Assembly (NCBI GenBank): GCA_903851235.1
Contig: CAINNR010000016.1
Location: 1 to 52,809, forward strand
DNA: 52,809 bases
DNA from: an uncultured Candidatus Berkelbacteria bacterium
GTDB lineage: Bacteria > Patescibacteriota > UBA1384 > XYA2-FULL-43-10 > CAINNR01
Direction: 5' to 3'
The position numbers and the translations under genes are program-made. Below, piece after piece: positions 43,577 to 52,643 of this stretch (position 1 is its first letter; the number at the start of each line of letters is the position of its first letter). Under the pieces are notes generated by a model, which was given only the letters and a program-made list of their open reading frames with translations, was not told the origin of the DNA and ran no database searches.

Positions 43577-45304
43577 TCAGTAGCCAATTTTTTTAAACCA
43601 AGAGATCGTTCGTTTTAGGCCGGAATCTAAATTGATTTTCGGCCGCCAACTGAGCTGTTTCTTTGCCAAACTAATATCCGGCTTGCGCTTTTTCGGATCG
43701 GAGATCGCCGGCGCAATGTGGATAATTTTTGACTTCGAATCGGTTAGCTTAATGACTTTCTCTGCCAATTCAAGCATCGTAAACTCTTCGGGATTGCCAA
43801 TGTTGATCGGTCCTTCAAGATCCGAGTGAATAAATTTCAACTGAGCGTCAATTTGATCATCGACAAAACAGAACGACCGTGTCTGATTGCCACTGCCTTG
43901 GATCGTAATGTCATCACCCGATAATGCCTGTTTAATAAATTGGCTCACCACCCGGCCATCATCCGGGTCCATCAGAGGACCGTAAGTGTTAAAAATTCGA
44001 ACGACGCCGGTGTTGACGCCTTTTTGCTGCCGAGCTTGATAGATTAATGCCTCGGCGTAGCGTTTGCCTTCGTCATAACAGGATCTCATGGTATAAGATT
44101 CAACGTTGCCGGCATAACTCTCCTTCTGCGGATGTTCCAACGGATCGCCGTAAACCTCGGATGTCGACGCCTGAAAAAACCGAGCGTCATTTTTGAGCGC
44201 GAATTTCAGCAAATTTTCCGTGCCAATTGAACAGGTTTCCAAGGTTTTTATCGGGTCGAGATAATACTTTGGCGGCGAGGCCGGACAAGCGTAGTTCAGA
44301 ACAAAATCAAATTTGCCCCGAAACTTCAACGGCTGGCGAATATCATGTTTTTTAAATCTAAACCTCCTATTTTTTCCCAGCTCGGCTAGATTTCTGCCGC
44401 TGCCAGTCTGCAAATTGTCGATAACCAAAACTCGGCCACCGGCTTTTAGTATTCGCTTGGCAATGTTGGCGCCAAGAAAACCGGCGCCGCCGGCGATGAG
44501 ATAATTTTTACCGACATATTTATTCTCTCTGCCAACAAAAGCTTTTTTCGCAATCGGAGCTTCAATCTGACTCATGCGGCGATAATAATTTAGGATTCTG
44601 GCCCGATAGAAAACCGCCAGGGTGTCGAGAATCATTTTCTGTATCGTTTTTAAGTTGATACCCGAACTGACGGCGTTAAAATCCATTTCAATCGGCGCCT
44701 CAAAGACTCGCCGATAACCGAGCTGGTGGGCAATCACCAACATCTCGAGATCAAAGGCATATTGCTTAACCAGCGCCCGTGGAACGACATCTTTGGCAAC
44801 CTTGCTCCTTAGAAATTTCAAACCGGCTTGGGTGTCGGTGACATTCAAACCGAATAAAATTCTAATCACCCGCTGGTAAATCCAAGAGAAAATTCGTCGT
44901 TTTCGCGGATAGTTGACCTGCGACGCCGGGTGGCGTTTCGAACCCAAAACAAAATCGGCGTCAAAAATCTCCATTAATTTGACAAATTTATCGAATTGCC
45001 TCGGGTCAAAGTCACCACCGGCATCGGTAAAAGTGATAATTTCGCCCTCGGCGTGTTTGGTACCGTACTTTAAGGCGTAGCCCTTGCCGTGGTTTGGATG
45101 ATACTCCAGAACTCTGATATTTTTTGATTTATGCCCTCTGGCCTTGGCCGCCGTTCTATCCGGTGAGCCGTCAACGACAACAATCACCTCATAGGAGTAA
45201 CCCAGGGTGTCGTGAGCTTTAACAATTTTATCGATCGTCCGGTAGATATTCTTCTCTTCGTTGTAGGCCGGAATGATAATTGAAAGTTTCGGGGACTTTT
45301 TCAT
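43577..45304 (-). CDS. Fusion: DPM1-like GT2 + UDP-glucuronate decarboxylase-like SDR
   Basis: N-terminal PKLSIIIPAYNEEKNIYRTIDKIV...DTQAGLKFL; C-terminal NYLIAGGAGFLGANIAKRIL...STSEVYGDPLEHPQKESY...SCYDEGKRYAEAL. Confidence 0.92.
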   Translation of the reverse strand: MKKSPKLSIIIPAYNEEKNIYRTIDKIVKAHDTLGYSYEVIVVVDGSPDRTAAKARGHKSKNIRVLEYHPNHGKGYALKYGTKHAEGEIITFTDAGGDFDPRQFDKFVKLMEIFDADFVLGSKRHPASQVNYPRKRRIFSWIYQRVIRILFGLNVTDTQAGLKFLRSKVAKDVVPRALVKQYAFDLEMLVIAHQLGYRRVFEAPIEMDFNAVSSGINLKTIQKMILDTLAVFYRARILNYYRRMSQIEAPIAKKAFVGRENKYVGKNYLIAGGAGFLGANIAKRILKAGGRVLVIDNLQTGSGRNLAELGKNRRFRFKKHDIRQPLKFRGKFDFVLNYACPASPPKYYLDPIKTLETCSIGTENLLKFALKNDARFFQASTSEVYGDPLEHPQKESYAGNVESYTMRSCYDEGKRYAEALIYQARQQKGVNTGVVRIFNTYGPLMDPDDGRVVSQFIKQALSGDDITIQGSGNQTRSFCFVDDQIDAQLKFIHSDLEGPINIGNPEEFTMLELAEKVIKLTDSKSKIIHIAPAISDPKKRKPDISLAKKQLSWRPKINLDSGLKRTISWFKKIGY

Positions 45305-45311
45305 GGCAAAC

Positions 45312-46595
45312 CTAAGTGATTTGTTCTCCCCTCAAAAACAGTTTAATTTGACTCTTTTTGCTAAAAAGATAATACAGCATCATGGCGACAAAAAGCAAAC
45401 CGAAGCTGGCGATGATAATATGAACGACAGTCAAAATCGATGAATGCCAGAAGTGAATCGCCCCGATCATAATTAATAAATCGGCGACAAAAAGCCAGAT
45501 GAATTTAAAATCCTTTATTACCAGATAATAGTTCACCAGCAGGTTTATCAGTGAGTAAAACAGCATGCCAAGCGCGACCAGAGGTAAAAGCTGATATTGT
45601 CCGACATACTGTTTGCCGTAAATTGAGATGATTTTCGCCGGCGCAATCATATCGGCGCCAAGAACTAATAACGAGCCTAAGACGACAAATAAAAGTGAGT
45701 AGAAAAAAATCGGATAATGTTTGATGCCTTTGGTTTTCTTTTCGGAAATCATCGGAAACATAACGGTTACAACCGGCCCGGTGATGTAAAGAACGATTTT
45801 TGCCAAAGTCGAAATTGCCGAGTAAACTCCGGCATCGGTCGGAGAAAAGTAATGTTTGATCAGTATGATGTCGAGCGTTTGAGCGATGATCAGAAGGACA
45901 GTAGCAATTAGCGCCGGCTGGGAGTAATTTAGAATTTCTCGCCGATCGAATTTGAAATTTTTCGCCGTCAGGTCGCGACCGGCCCGGCGAAAGATCGTAT
46001 TAATCGGCACAAAGGTGATAAAATAGGAAATTGCCGTTGCCAAAACCACAGCCGAGAGTGCGCCGGAGACGGCAAAGCCGATTTTGACCAAAATGATTCC
46101 CAGTGCCAGTCGAAGCGCCATCTCCAAAGCGCCAATAAATGAAACGGCGGCAAAACGCTGGGATCCCTGAAGAATACCTTTGTTGACGGCGATCGTCAGG
46201 CCGAAAAACAAGCTCAGAAAGGAGATAAAAACCGGCAGTAAATTGCTGATTGAAAAGTAGTTGGCGATCGGTTTAGTTAAAATCAGACAGATGATCAGGA
46301 TCGCCAGCGCTATAAGATAAACCCAGCGGCTAAAAACCGAGAACAATCTCTTCAGCGCCCGAAACTTTTCACCGGCATAAAGTTCGCTCGAATATTTCAT
46401 TGTCACGGTCAAAATGGCACCGGCGGCGACGGAGATGATCATCAACAGCGACATTAAAGCCGTCATTTCGCCGTAATCACGCGGTCCGAGATATCGGCCC
46501 ATCAGAACACTGAAGGCAAAAGAAAAAAGGCCGCCGATAATCGTGCCGACAAAGATAATAAAACTGTTAGAAAAGAGTTTTTTCGTTTCGTGCAT
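45312..46595 (-). CDS. Oligosaccharide flippase (Wzx/MATE-like)
   Basis: ~12-14 TM; GTIIGGLFSFAFSVLMGRYLGPRDYGEMTALMSL. Likely start MHETKKLFSN at 46595; the tracked start at 46778 overlaps the divergent promoter region. Confidence 0.88.
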   Translation of the reverse strand: MHETKKLFSNSFIIFVGTIIGGLFSFAFSVLMGRYLGPRDYGEMTALMSLLMIISVAAGAILTVTMKYSSELYAGEKFRALKRLFSVFSRWVYLIALAILIICLILTKPIANYFSISNLLPVFISFLSLFFGLTIAVNKGILQGSQRFAAVSFIGALEMALRLALGIILVKIGFAVSGALSAVVLATAISYFITFVPINTIFRRAGRDLTAKNFKFDRREILNYSQPALIATVLLIIAQTLDIILIKHYFSPTDAGVYSAISTLAKIVLYITGPVVTVMFPMISEKKTKGIKHYPIFFYSLLFVVLGSLLVLGADMIAPAKIISIYGKQYVGQYQLLPLVALGMLFYSLINLLVNYYLVIKDFKFIWLFVADLLIMIGAIHFWHSSILTVVHIIIASFGLLFVAMMLYYLFSKKSQIKLFLRGEQIT

Positions 46596-46788
46596 GAGCA
46601 AATAGAATATAACACATCTCTCCTTGTCAGTCGAATGTGTTTTAACGCTCTTGTGGGCATTTCTCACAGAAATTCGAAATGTCGCTACTTGTATCTTGTT
46701 ATAACAAAAATAGTTGAAATGATAAAGTATAAGTGGTAAATTGATATTGGATTTACCTGTAGATAAAGATAACGACAAAGGAGCTATA

Positions 46789-47703
46789 ATGAAAGGTATT
46801 ATTTTGGCCGGTGGCGCCGGAACACGGCTTTATCCGGCAACACTGACGGTTTCCAAACAGTTAATGGCGGTTTATGATAAACCGATGATCTATTATCCGC
46901 TCTCGGTTCTAATGCTGGCGGGAATCCGTGACGTTTTGATAATTTCAACGCCGTTCGACTTGCCGAATTTCAAAAAACTTTTAGGCGACGGCAAAGAAAT
47001 CGGGATGAAATTTTCTTACAAAGAGCAAGCCGCTCCGAACGGTTTGGCTGAAGCTTTTATTATCGGTGACAAATTTATCGGCAACGATTCGGTGGCGATG
47101 ATTTTGGGTGACAATATCTTCTACTCCGCTGGCCTGACCGGACTGTTAAAACAGGCTTGCAAAACCAAAAAAGGCGGCCACATTTTCGCCGTTCACGTTC
47201 CCGATCCGGAGCGATTTGGTGTCGTCGATTTTGATAAAAGTGGCAAGGTTCTGTCGATTGAAGAGAAACCGGAACATCCGAAATCCAATTATGCCGTTCC
47301 CGGATTGTATTTCTTCGGTCCGGAAGTTGTCAAAGAAGCAAAAAATTTGAAACCGTCGGCCAGGGGCGAATTGGAGATGCCGGACCTCTGCCGTAAATTT
47401 CTCAATCGAGGCGAACTTAAAGTTACCGTTCTACCGCGCGGTTTGGCTTGGCTCGACACCGGAACTCACGCTGCAATGAACAAAGCCAATAACTATGTTC
47501 AGATTATGCAGGAGATGACCGGCATGAACATCGCCTGTGTTGAAGAGATCGCTTACCGTCAAGGCTGGATTGATGATAAACGACTAGACGCGACAATCGA
47601 AAAGATGGGCAAGTCAAGTTACGCCGATTACCTGCGGCGAATAGAACGGGAAGCCTCTAAATTGGAACAGACGACTGATGATTATCTTCACGCCAACCGA
47701 TAA
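46789..47703 (+). CDS. rfbA: Glucose-1-phosphate thymidylyltransferase
   Basis: MKGIILAGGAGTRLYPATLTVSKQLMAVYDKPMIYYPLSVLMLAGIRD; RBS AAAGGAG. Confidence 0.97.
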   Translation: MKGIILAGGAGTRLYPATLTVSKQLMAVYDKPMIYYPLSVLMLAGIRDVLIISTPFDLPNFKKLLGDGKEIGMKFSYKEQAAPNGLAEAFIIGDKFIGNDSVAMILGDNIFYSAGLTGLLKQACKTKKGGHIFAVHVPDPERFGVVDFDKSGKVLSIEEKPEHPKSNYAVPGLYFFGPEVVKEAKNLKPSARGELEMPDLCRKFLNRGELKVTVLPRGLAWLDTGTHAAMNKANNYVQIMQEMTGMNIACVEEIAYRQGWIDDKRLDATIEKMGKSSYADYLRRIEREASKLEQTTDDYLHANR

Positions 47704-47729
47704 AAATTGACAACTAACTTACGGAGCAA

Positions 47730-48281
47730 ATGATGAAAATTATTGAGACTGAAATTCCCGAGGTAAAAATTATTGAACCGGATGTTTTTGGTGATCATCG
47801 CGGCTGGTTTATGGAATCATACAGCAAAAAAAAGTTTGCCGATTTGGGAATTGACTGCAATTTTGTTCAGGACAACCACTCCTTTTCAGCCGAAAAGGGC
47901 ACTTTGCGCGGCATTCACTTTCAGATAAATCCGATGTCCCAAGCCAAACTTACCCGCTGCACCGTTGGTGCGGTGATGGATATTATCGTCGACCTGCGAA
48001 AAAACTCGCCAACTTACAAAAAATGGCTTAAAATTGAACTCTCAGCCGAGAACAAACGGCTGGCGTTCGCACCCCGAGGTTTCGGTCACGGATTCGTCAC
48101 ACTGACGGAAAATGTCAATTTTCAGTATAAGGTTGATGAATATTACTCTGCCGAATTCGACCGCAGTATTCGTTTCGACGACAAGGAGATCGGCATTGAT
48201 TGGGGAATTGCTGACCCGATACTGTCCGACAAAGACAAAAATGCCCCGCTTTTAAAAGACAGTGATATCAATTTTGAATAA
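47730..48281 (+). CDS. rfbC: dTDP-4-dehydrorhamnose 3,5-epimerase
   Basis: FGDHRGWFMESYSKKKF...FVQDNHSFSAEKGTLRGIHFQ. Confidence 0.96.
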   Translation: MMKIIETEIPEVKIIEPDVFGDHRGWFMESYSKKKFADLGIDCNFVQDNHSFSAEKGTLRGIHFQINPMSQAKLTRCTVGAVMDIIVDLRKNSPTYKKWLKIELSAENKRLAFAPRGFGHGFVTLTENVNFQYKVDEYYSAEFDRSIRFDDKEIGIDWGIADPILSDKDKNAPLLKDSDINFE

Positions 48282-48298
48282 TAATTTGAGTAATCAAC

Positions 48299-48769
48299 AT
48301 GTCTGACCCAATGGATATTTATTCCAAACCAATAAAAACCCAGAATACTAAGTTGGGTAGATTATTTTGGATGCAACCACGAAGAAAACCGGAGAAACCC
48401 GGCCGCGAATTGATTGTTAATTTTGATGACCGCTTTCCTTTTGCAAATGATTTTGAAGTTCATTTCAGCTATTTGGTGAAATTTTTCGAAATCGGAAATT
48501 TTGCCGGCAACCATTACCACATTAAAAAACAGGAATTATTCATTCCCGTCAGCGGAAAATTCACGGTTCATCTCGAAAATATTGAAACCAAAGAGAAGGA
48601 AACAATCAAAATTGACTCCGAGGAAAGACAAATATTTTATATCCAACCCAAAACCGCCCACAAGGTAGTTTCCGAATCGGCAAACGCAGTTTTGCTAGTC
48701 TTGGCGACAAGTGCGAACATCGATGGAGACGAATTTGGATACGTAATTAAGAGTAATGAAATAAATTAG
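48299..48769 (+). CDS. Cupin-domain protein (WxcM-like)
   Basis: GNFAGNHYHIKKQELFIPVSGKFTVHLEN...IQPKTAHKVVSESANAVLLV. Confidence 0.75.
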   Translation: MSDPMDIYSKPIKTQNTKLGRLFWMQPRRKPEKPGRELIVNFDDRFPFANDFEVHFSYLVKFFEIGNFAGNHYHIKKQELFIPVSGKFTVHLENIETKEKETIKIDSEERQIFYIQPKTAHKVVSESANAVLLVLATSANIDGDEFGYVIKSNEIN

Positions 48770-48777
48770 GAGTTTTT

Positions 48778-49767
48778 ATGAAAATCCTCGTTACCGGCGG
48801 TGCCGGCTTTATCGGCACAAATTTCGTCTATTACATGGTTAACAAAGGTCACGAGGTTGTGGTTTTGGATAAGCTGACATACGCTGGTGGTAAAGATAAT
48901 TTGGAGCCACTTGGCGATAAAGTCAAATTGATTGTTGCCGATGTTTGCAATCGCGACGCGGTAAAAGATGCGGTCAAGGGTATGGACTGGGTAGTTCACT
49001 TCGCTGCCGAATCTCACGTTACGCGATCTGAGAGTGATCCTGAACTTTTTTATCGCTCAAATGTTGAAGGTACGAAGGTGATGATTGAGGAATCAATCGC
49101 CGCCAACGTTAAAAAATTTCTCCATATTTCAACCGATGAAGTTTACGGGTCAACAGATGGAGCCTTATTTAAGGAATCTGATAAATTGCCCGGCGATAGC
49201 CAGGCATCTAGCGCTTATGCAAAATCAAAGTCATTAGCTGATGATTTAGCCCAAAACTTTGCAAAAAAAGGCGCACCAATTTTGATAACCAGAACGACAA
49301 ATAATTTCGGCCCTTGGCAATATCCGGAAAAGGCTTTGCCACGCTGGGTTACAAATCTTTTGCTCGGAGAAAAAATTCCGGTTTGGGGCGAAGGCAAACA
49401 AGTTCGCGACTGGCTTTTCGCGCCGGATAATGCCAAGGCAATTGAATTTGTACTAGAAAACGGCAAACTTGGCGAAGTTTATAATGTCGCTGCTAACAAC
49501 AAACCGGAAATTACCAACAAAATGGTTGCTAAAATTCTTTGCAAATCCTTGGACAAAGATCCCAACGAATGGATCGACTATATCCCCGATCCACGGCCAG
49601 ATCACGATTTTCGCTATGCCATCGACACAACAAAATTAGAATCTCTTGGCTGGAAACCAAATCGCGATCCGGAAAATCAATTTCCAGAAACCGTAAAATG
49701 GTATCAAGATAATCAAGAATGGTGGAAAAAGCGCAAAGCCGAAGCCGAAAGCATCTATAAAAAGTAA
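48778..49767 (+). CDS. rfbB: dTDP-glucose 4,6-dehydratase
   Basis: MKILVTGGAGFIGTNFVYYMVNKGHEVVVLDKLTYAGGKDNLEPL; STDEVYG. Confidence 0.95.
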   Translation: MKILVTGGAGFIGTNFVYYMVNKGHEVVVLDKLTYAGGKDNLEPLGDKVKLIVADVCNRDAVKDAVKGMDWVVHFAAESHVTRSESDPELFYRSNVEGTKVMIEESIAANVKKFLHISTDEVYGSTDGALFKESDKLPGDSQASSAYAKSKSLADDLAQNFAKKGAPILITRTTNNFGPWQYPEKALPRWVTNLLLGEKIPVWGEGKQVRDWLFAPDNAKAIEFVLENGKLGEVYNVAANNKPEITNKMVAKILCKSLDKDPNEWIDYIPDPRPDHDFRYAIDTTKLESLGWKPNRDPENQFPETVKWYQDNQEWWKKRKAEAESIYKK

Positions 49768-49794
49768 ATTTTATTCGTAATTTGGTAAGAGACT

Positions 49795-50730
49795 ATGAAA
49801 ATTCTAATCACCGGTGCCAATGGTCAACTTGGATTAACTTTGCAGGATGTTTTCGCCGGCAACGATTTGGTTTTGACCGACAAGGAAACATTGGATATTA
49901 CCGACGCCAAAGCTGTTGATAATTTTGTTGATGTCGCAAAGCCCAATGTGATAATCAATGCCGCCGCTTATACCGCCGTCGATCAAGCCGAGATTGATAA
50001 GGAATTGGCAAAAAAAATAAATCTCAATGGCGCGAAAAATTTGGCAGCAGCAGCAAAAAAAACCGGCGCAATATTTTTTCAGGTTTCAACCGATTTTGTT
50101 TTTGACGGTAAAAAGTCCAAACCGTATGTCGAATCCGACGAGCCGAATCCGCTTTCATATTACGGCCAGAGTAAACTGGATGGAGAAAAAGCCGTGGCCG
50201 CCGTCGGCGGAAAATATTTTATTCTCCGAACTGCCTGGCTTTATTCACCGTTTGGCAAGAATTTCGTCAAAACAATTGCAAAACTCGGTCGCGAAAAAGA
50301 GGAATTAAAAATCGTTTCCGACCAAATCGGCTGTCCAACCTACGCTTATGATTTGGCGCTGGCGATGAAACAGCTGATTGATTTGGTTCCCAGCAATCAA
50401 GTAATTGAACAACCTGTCTCGACTGGCACAAGCCAAGGCGGATCGAGCAACGATTCTATCTTCGGTCTTTACCATTTCGCCGGCACCGGCGAATGCTCTT
50501 GGTTTGAATTTGCCCAGGAGATAGTGAAATTGTCGGATGGCAAGGCCAAAGTTATTCCCCAAACTTCATATGAATACGCCGCCAGTCGCGGCGAAACGAT
50601 TATCGCCGAGCGACCGAAATATTCACCACTAAATTGCGATAAAATCGAAAAACTCGGTATCAAAACCATCCCTTGGCAAGAATCCTTGGCAAAATGTATT
50701 GAAATTCTGAAACAAAATAAAGAGCTCTAA
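49795..50730 (+). CDS. rfbD: dTDP-4-dehydrorhamnose reductase
   Basis: MKILITGANGQLGLTLQDVF; VIINAAAYTAVDQAE; VSTDFVFDG; YGQSKLDGEK. Confidence 0.95.
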   Translation: MKILITGANGQLGLTLQDVFAGNDLVLTDKETLDITDAKAVDNFVDVAKPNVIINAAAYTAVDQAEIDKELAKKINLNGAKNLAAAAKKTGAIFFQVSTDFVFDGKKSKPYVESDEPNPLSYYGQSKLDGEKAVAAVGGKYFILRTAWLYSPFGKNFVKTIAKLGREKEELKIVSDQIGCPTYAYDLALAMKQLIDLVPSNQVIEQPVSTGTSQGGSSNDSIFGLYHFAGTGECSWFEFAQEIVKLSDGKAKVIPQTSYEYAASRGETIIAERPKYSPLNCDKIEKLGIKTIPWQESLAKCIEILKQNKEL

Positions 50731-50741
50731 AGTTTTGATAA

Positions 50742-50767
50742 AAAAAGACGGCCGAACTTTGGCCGCC
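50742..50767 (-). terminator. Intrinsic terminator, minus strand
   Basis: GGCGGCCAAAGTTCGGCCGTCTTTTTTT on the minus strand. Confidence 0.7.
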
Positions 50768-50787
50768 ATTTGTATTTTTCAGAAAAC

Positions 50788-51282
50788 TTATTCCCAAACT
50801 GTCTCCGATCCGTGCCATCTCCACTGACACTGATGCATCAACAAGAGTTTCTGCCCATCAACCGTCACTTCAATTCCAACCCCATAAAGTTCATTATACC
50901 CTCTGAAAACAACACCGCTTTGTTCAATGATTGCCTTGGCAAGATGCCATGCTTTCTGCTCGGCAACCTCAGGAGAATCTGACAGCAAAATGTCTTTCCA
51001 CTCTATCTTATGGGAAAAAGCTTTCCGGAGCTTTTTAAGACCGTGCGGATCCATTGAAGACAGAATCGCCATATAATGGTACCAGCATTCCACTTTGTCC
51101 GAAACCTTACGTGTTTCCTTCATTTCCTTTGCCAAACCGCAAAGGTTTAAAATTGCATCAGCCACAACCTTGATAATGCTGGCTGAACATTCCGGCACAC
51201 TGCTGTTCCACGGTCCGCCATTTTCCATGATTAACCTACTTTCCGCCCTTTGCTCAGGCGAGGACTGGGAACTTTGGCACAT
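50788..51282 (-). CDS. Hypothetical protein
   Basis: 164-aa ORF with its own terminator; likely start MENGGPWNSS internal. Confidence 0.55.
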   Translation of the reverse strand: MCQSSQSSPEQRAESRLIMENGGPWNSSVPECSASIIKVVADAILNLCGLAKEMKETRKVSDKVECWYHYMAILSSMDPHGLKKLRKAFSHKIEWKDILLSDSPEVAEQKAWHLAKAIIEQSGVVFRGYNELYGVGIEVTVDGQKLLLMHQCQWRWHGSETVWE

Positions 51283-51370
51283 TCACCATTGCGTCGATTT
51301 TAGCTGATTAATTTATTATTGTCAATAAAAATGTTGACAATAATGACACCATCAAATACAATCCAAATTA

Positions 51371-51598
51371 ATGGTAATAAAAACCTCAAAAAAAATCACT
51401 GTTAACGAGTTGACAAAAGAAGTCAGAATTTTGCGCTCTTTTGTTATTGGGCTGGCACTGAAGGATCCCGAAGGTGAATATCGACCAGAATTTGTTCGAA
51501 ATGTTCTAAAAGCGGCGAAGGAACCAGCAACCGAGGAGTTTATTTCCGCTAAAGATTTCCTTCATCGCTTGGAACAGCTTGAAAAGAATGAAATATAA
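51371..51598 (+). CDS. RelB/antitoxin-like small protein
   Basis: 75 aa, SARKDF-type ...EEFISAKDFLHRLEQLEKNEI tail immediately before a RelE/ParE-like remnant. Confidence 0.6.
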   Translation: MVIKTSKKITVNELTKEVRILRSFVIGLALKDPEGEYRPEFVRNVLKAAKEPATEEFISAKDFLHRLEQLEKNEI

Positions 51599-51855
51599 AC
51601 TTTGTCATTAGAAAAAATTTTTGAAATTCTCGCTGAAATTACCAGCACAATATCGCAAACTTTTTGGCTTTGGCGCTAGAGTAATTGCAAAATCAACCGT
51701 TTGATTCGCAACTTCATACTAAAACACTAAGTGGAAAACTATCGGGATTTTACTCTTTTAGAATTACTCGTAACTGGCGAGTGATTTTTCGTTTTGTTTC
51801 CTCAACTGAAATAGAACTAGTCGATATTGCCGGCCGAAAAGATATTTATCGATAA
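51588..51855 (+). pseudogene. Decayed RelE/ParE-family toxin
   Basis: MKYKLCH*KKFLKFSLKLPAQYRKLFGFGARVIAKST; then after a frameshift QPFDSQLHTKTLSGKLSGFYSFRITRNWRVIFRFVSSTEIELVDIAGRKDIYR*. Confidence 0.85.
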
Positions 51856-51865
51856 AAAACCGGGA

Positions 51866-51894
51866 TTGACAAACGCCGGCGGAAAAGCTATAAT
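51866..51894 (+). promoter_or_regulatory. Consensus sigma70-like promoter TTGACA-N17-TATAAT
   Basis: TTGACA 51866-51871, 17-nt spacer, TATAAT 51889-51894. Confidence 0.85.
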
Positions 51895-51979
51895 GGAAAT
51901 AGGATAAAAGAAGTTAGAAAAGAGATCTATCAACCAGATTCACACTGATAAAATAATTTAGCAAGGGAAAAGGAGCGGG

Positions 51980-52567
51980 ATGCTTGAAGTAGATATCGAC
52001 AAAATTTTGCCACTGACAGAGGCAAGAGACAATTTCAACAAGATTATCGATGATGTTGAGGGGACAGAAAAAATGTATGTCCTAACAAAAAACGGCAAGC
52101 CATCAGCCGTGATTGTTGGTGTCAACCATTTGGAAAAGTTGACCGGCAAAACCGCTGATGAGCTAACATCAATCGTCGAGAAAAAGGCCGACGAAACTCC
52201 TGTTGTAGAGGAGGTAACGCCTAATACCCCGAGTGATAATGTCGGGGCGCCAATTTCGCCGACAGAGGCCAGTGTTGATGGGTCCAAACCAGCAACAACA
52301 ACTGATGTTTCCGCCACAAGACAGTCTATCTTGCCCGGTAATGAAACACCGTCACCGTTTGATCTTCCCGTTGATAATCAGGTTTCGTCCCCGACCGAGA
52401 GTGTAGAGGCACCGATGCCTCAAGCCGCGCCAGCTTCTACGGCGCCGAGCGCTGTACCGACATCGTCACCGGGCAGTGCAGGAGATAACATCGCTTCCAA
52501 TCAAGCGCCAGCCGCCGCTCCAACCGAAAATGGAGCCGCCGCTAACGACAGCGATCTGTTTGTTTAG
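51980..52567 (+). CDS. Phd/YefM-like N-terminal domain with long low-complexity tail
   Basis: LPLTEARDNFNKIIDDVEGTEKMYVLTKNGKPSAVIVGVNHLEKL followed by ~120 aa Pro/Ala/Ser/Thr-rich tail; no toxin ORF downstream. Confidence 0.8.
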   Translation: MLEVDIDKILPLTEARDNFNKIIDDVEGTEKMYVLTKNGKPSAVIVGVNHLEKLTGKTADELTSIVEKKADETPVVEEVTPNTPSDNVGAPISPTEASVDGSKPATTTDVSATRQSILPGNETPSPFDLPVDNQVSSPTESVEAPMPQAAPASTAPSAVPTSSPGSAGDNIASNQAPAAAPTENGAAANDSDLFV

Positions 52568-52587
52568 AGTCGATTTCGAAATTAAAA

Positions 52588-52622
52588 AAGAGCCCTGTCA
52601 AACGATCGGGGGTTCTTTTTTT
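52588..52622 (+). terminator. Intrinsic terminator
   Basis: GAGCCC...GGGGGTTC + T8. Confidence 0.7.
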
Positions 52623-52643
52623 GTTCCTATTATCAAGCAAGGC

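Noticed and set aside
46595-46778. N-terminal extension of the flippase ORF (MSLSLSTGKSNINLP...)
   Set aside because: Hydrophilic, lies in the divergent promoter region and overlaps the tracked rfbA extension; MHETKKLF start preferred.
41290-51855. Recoded stop or programmed frameshift to rescue hicA and relE
   Set aside because: Needs several independent events; other genes use TAG/TGA/TAA as ordinary stops, so decay or sequencing indels are simpler.
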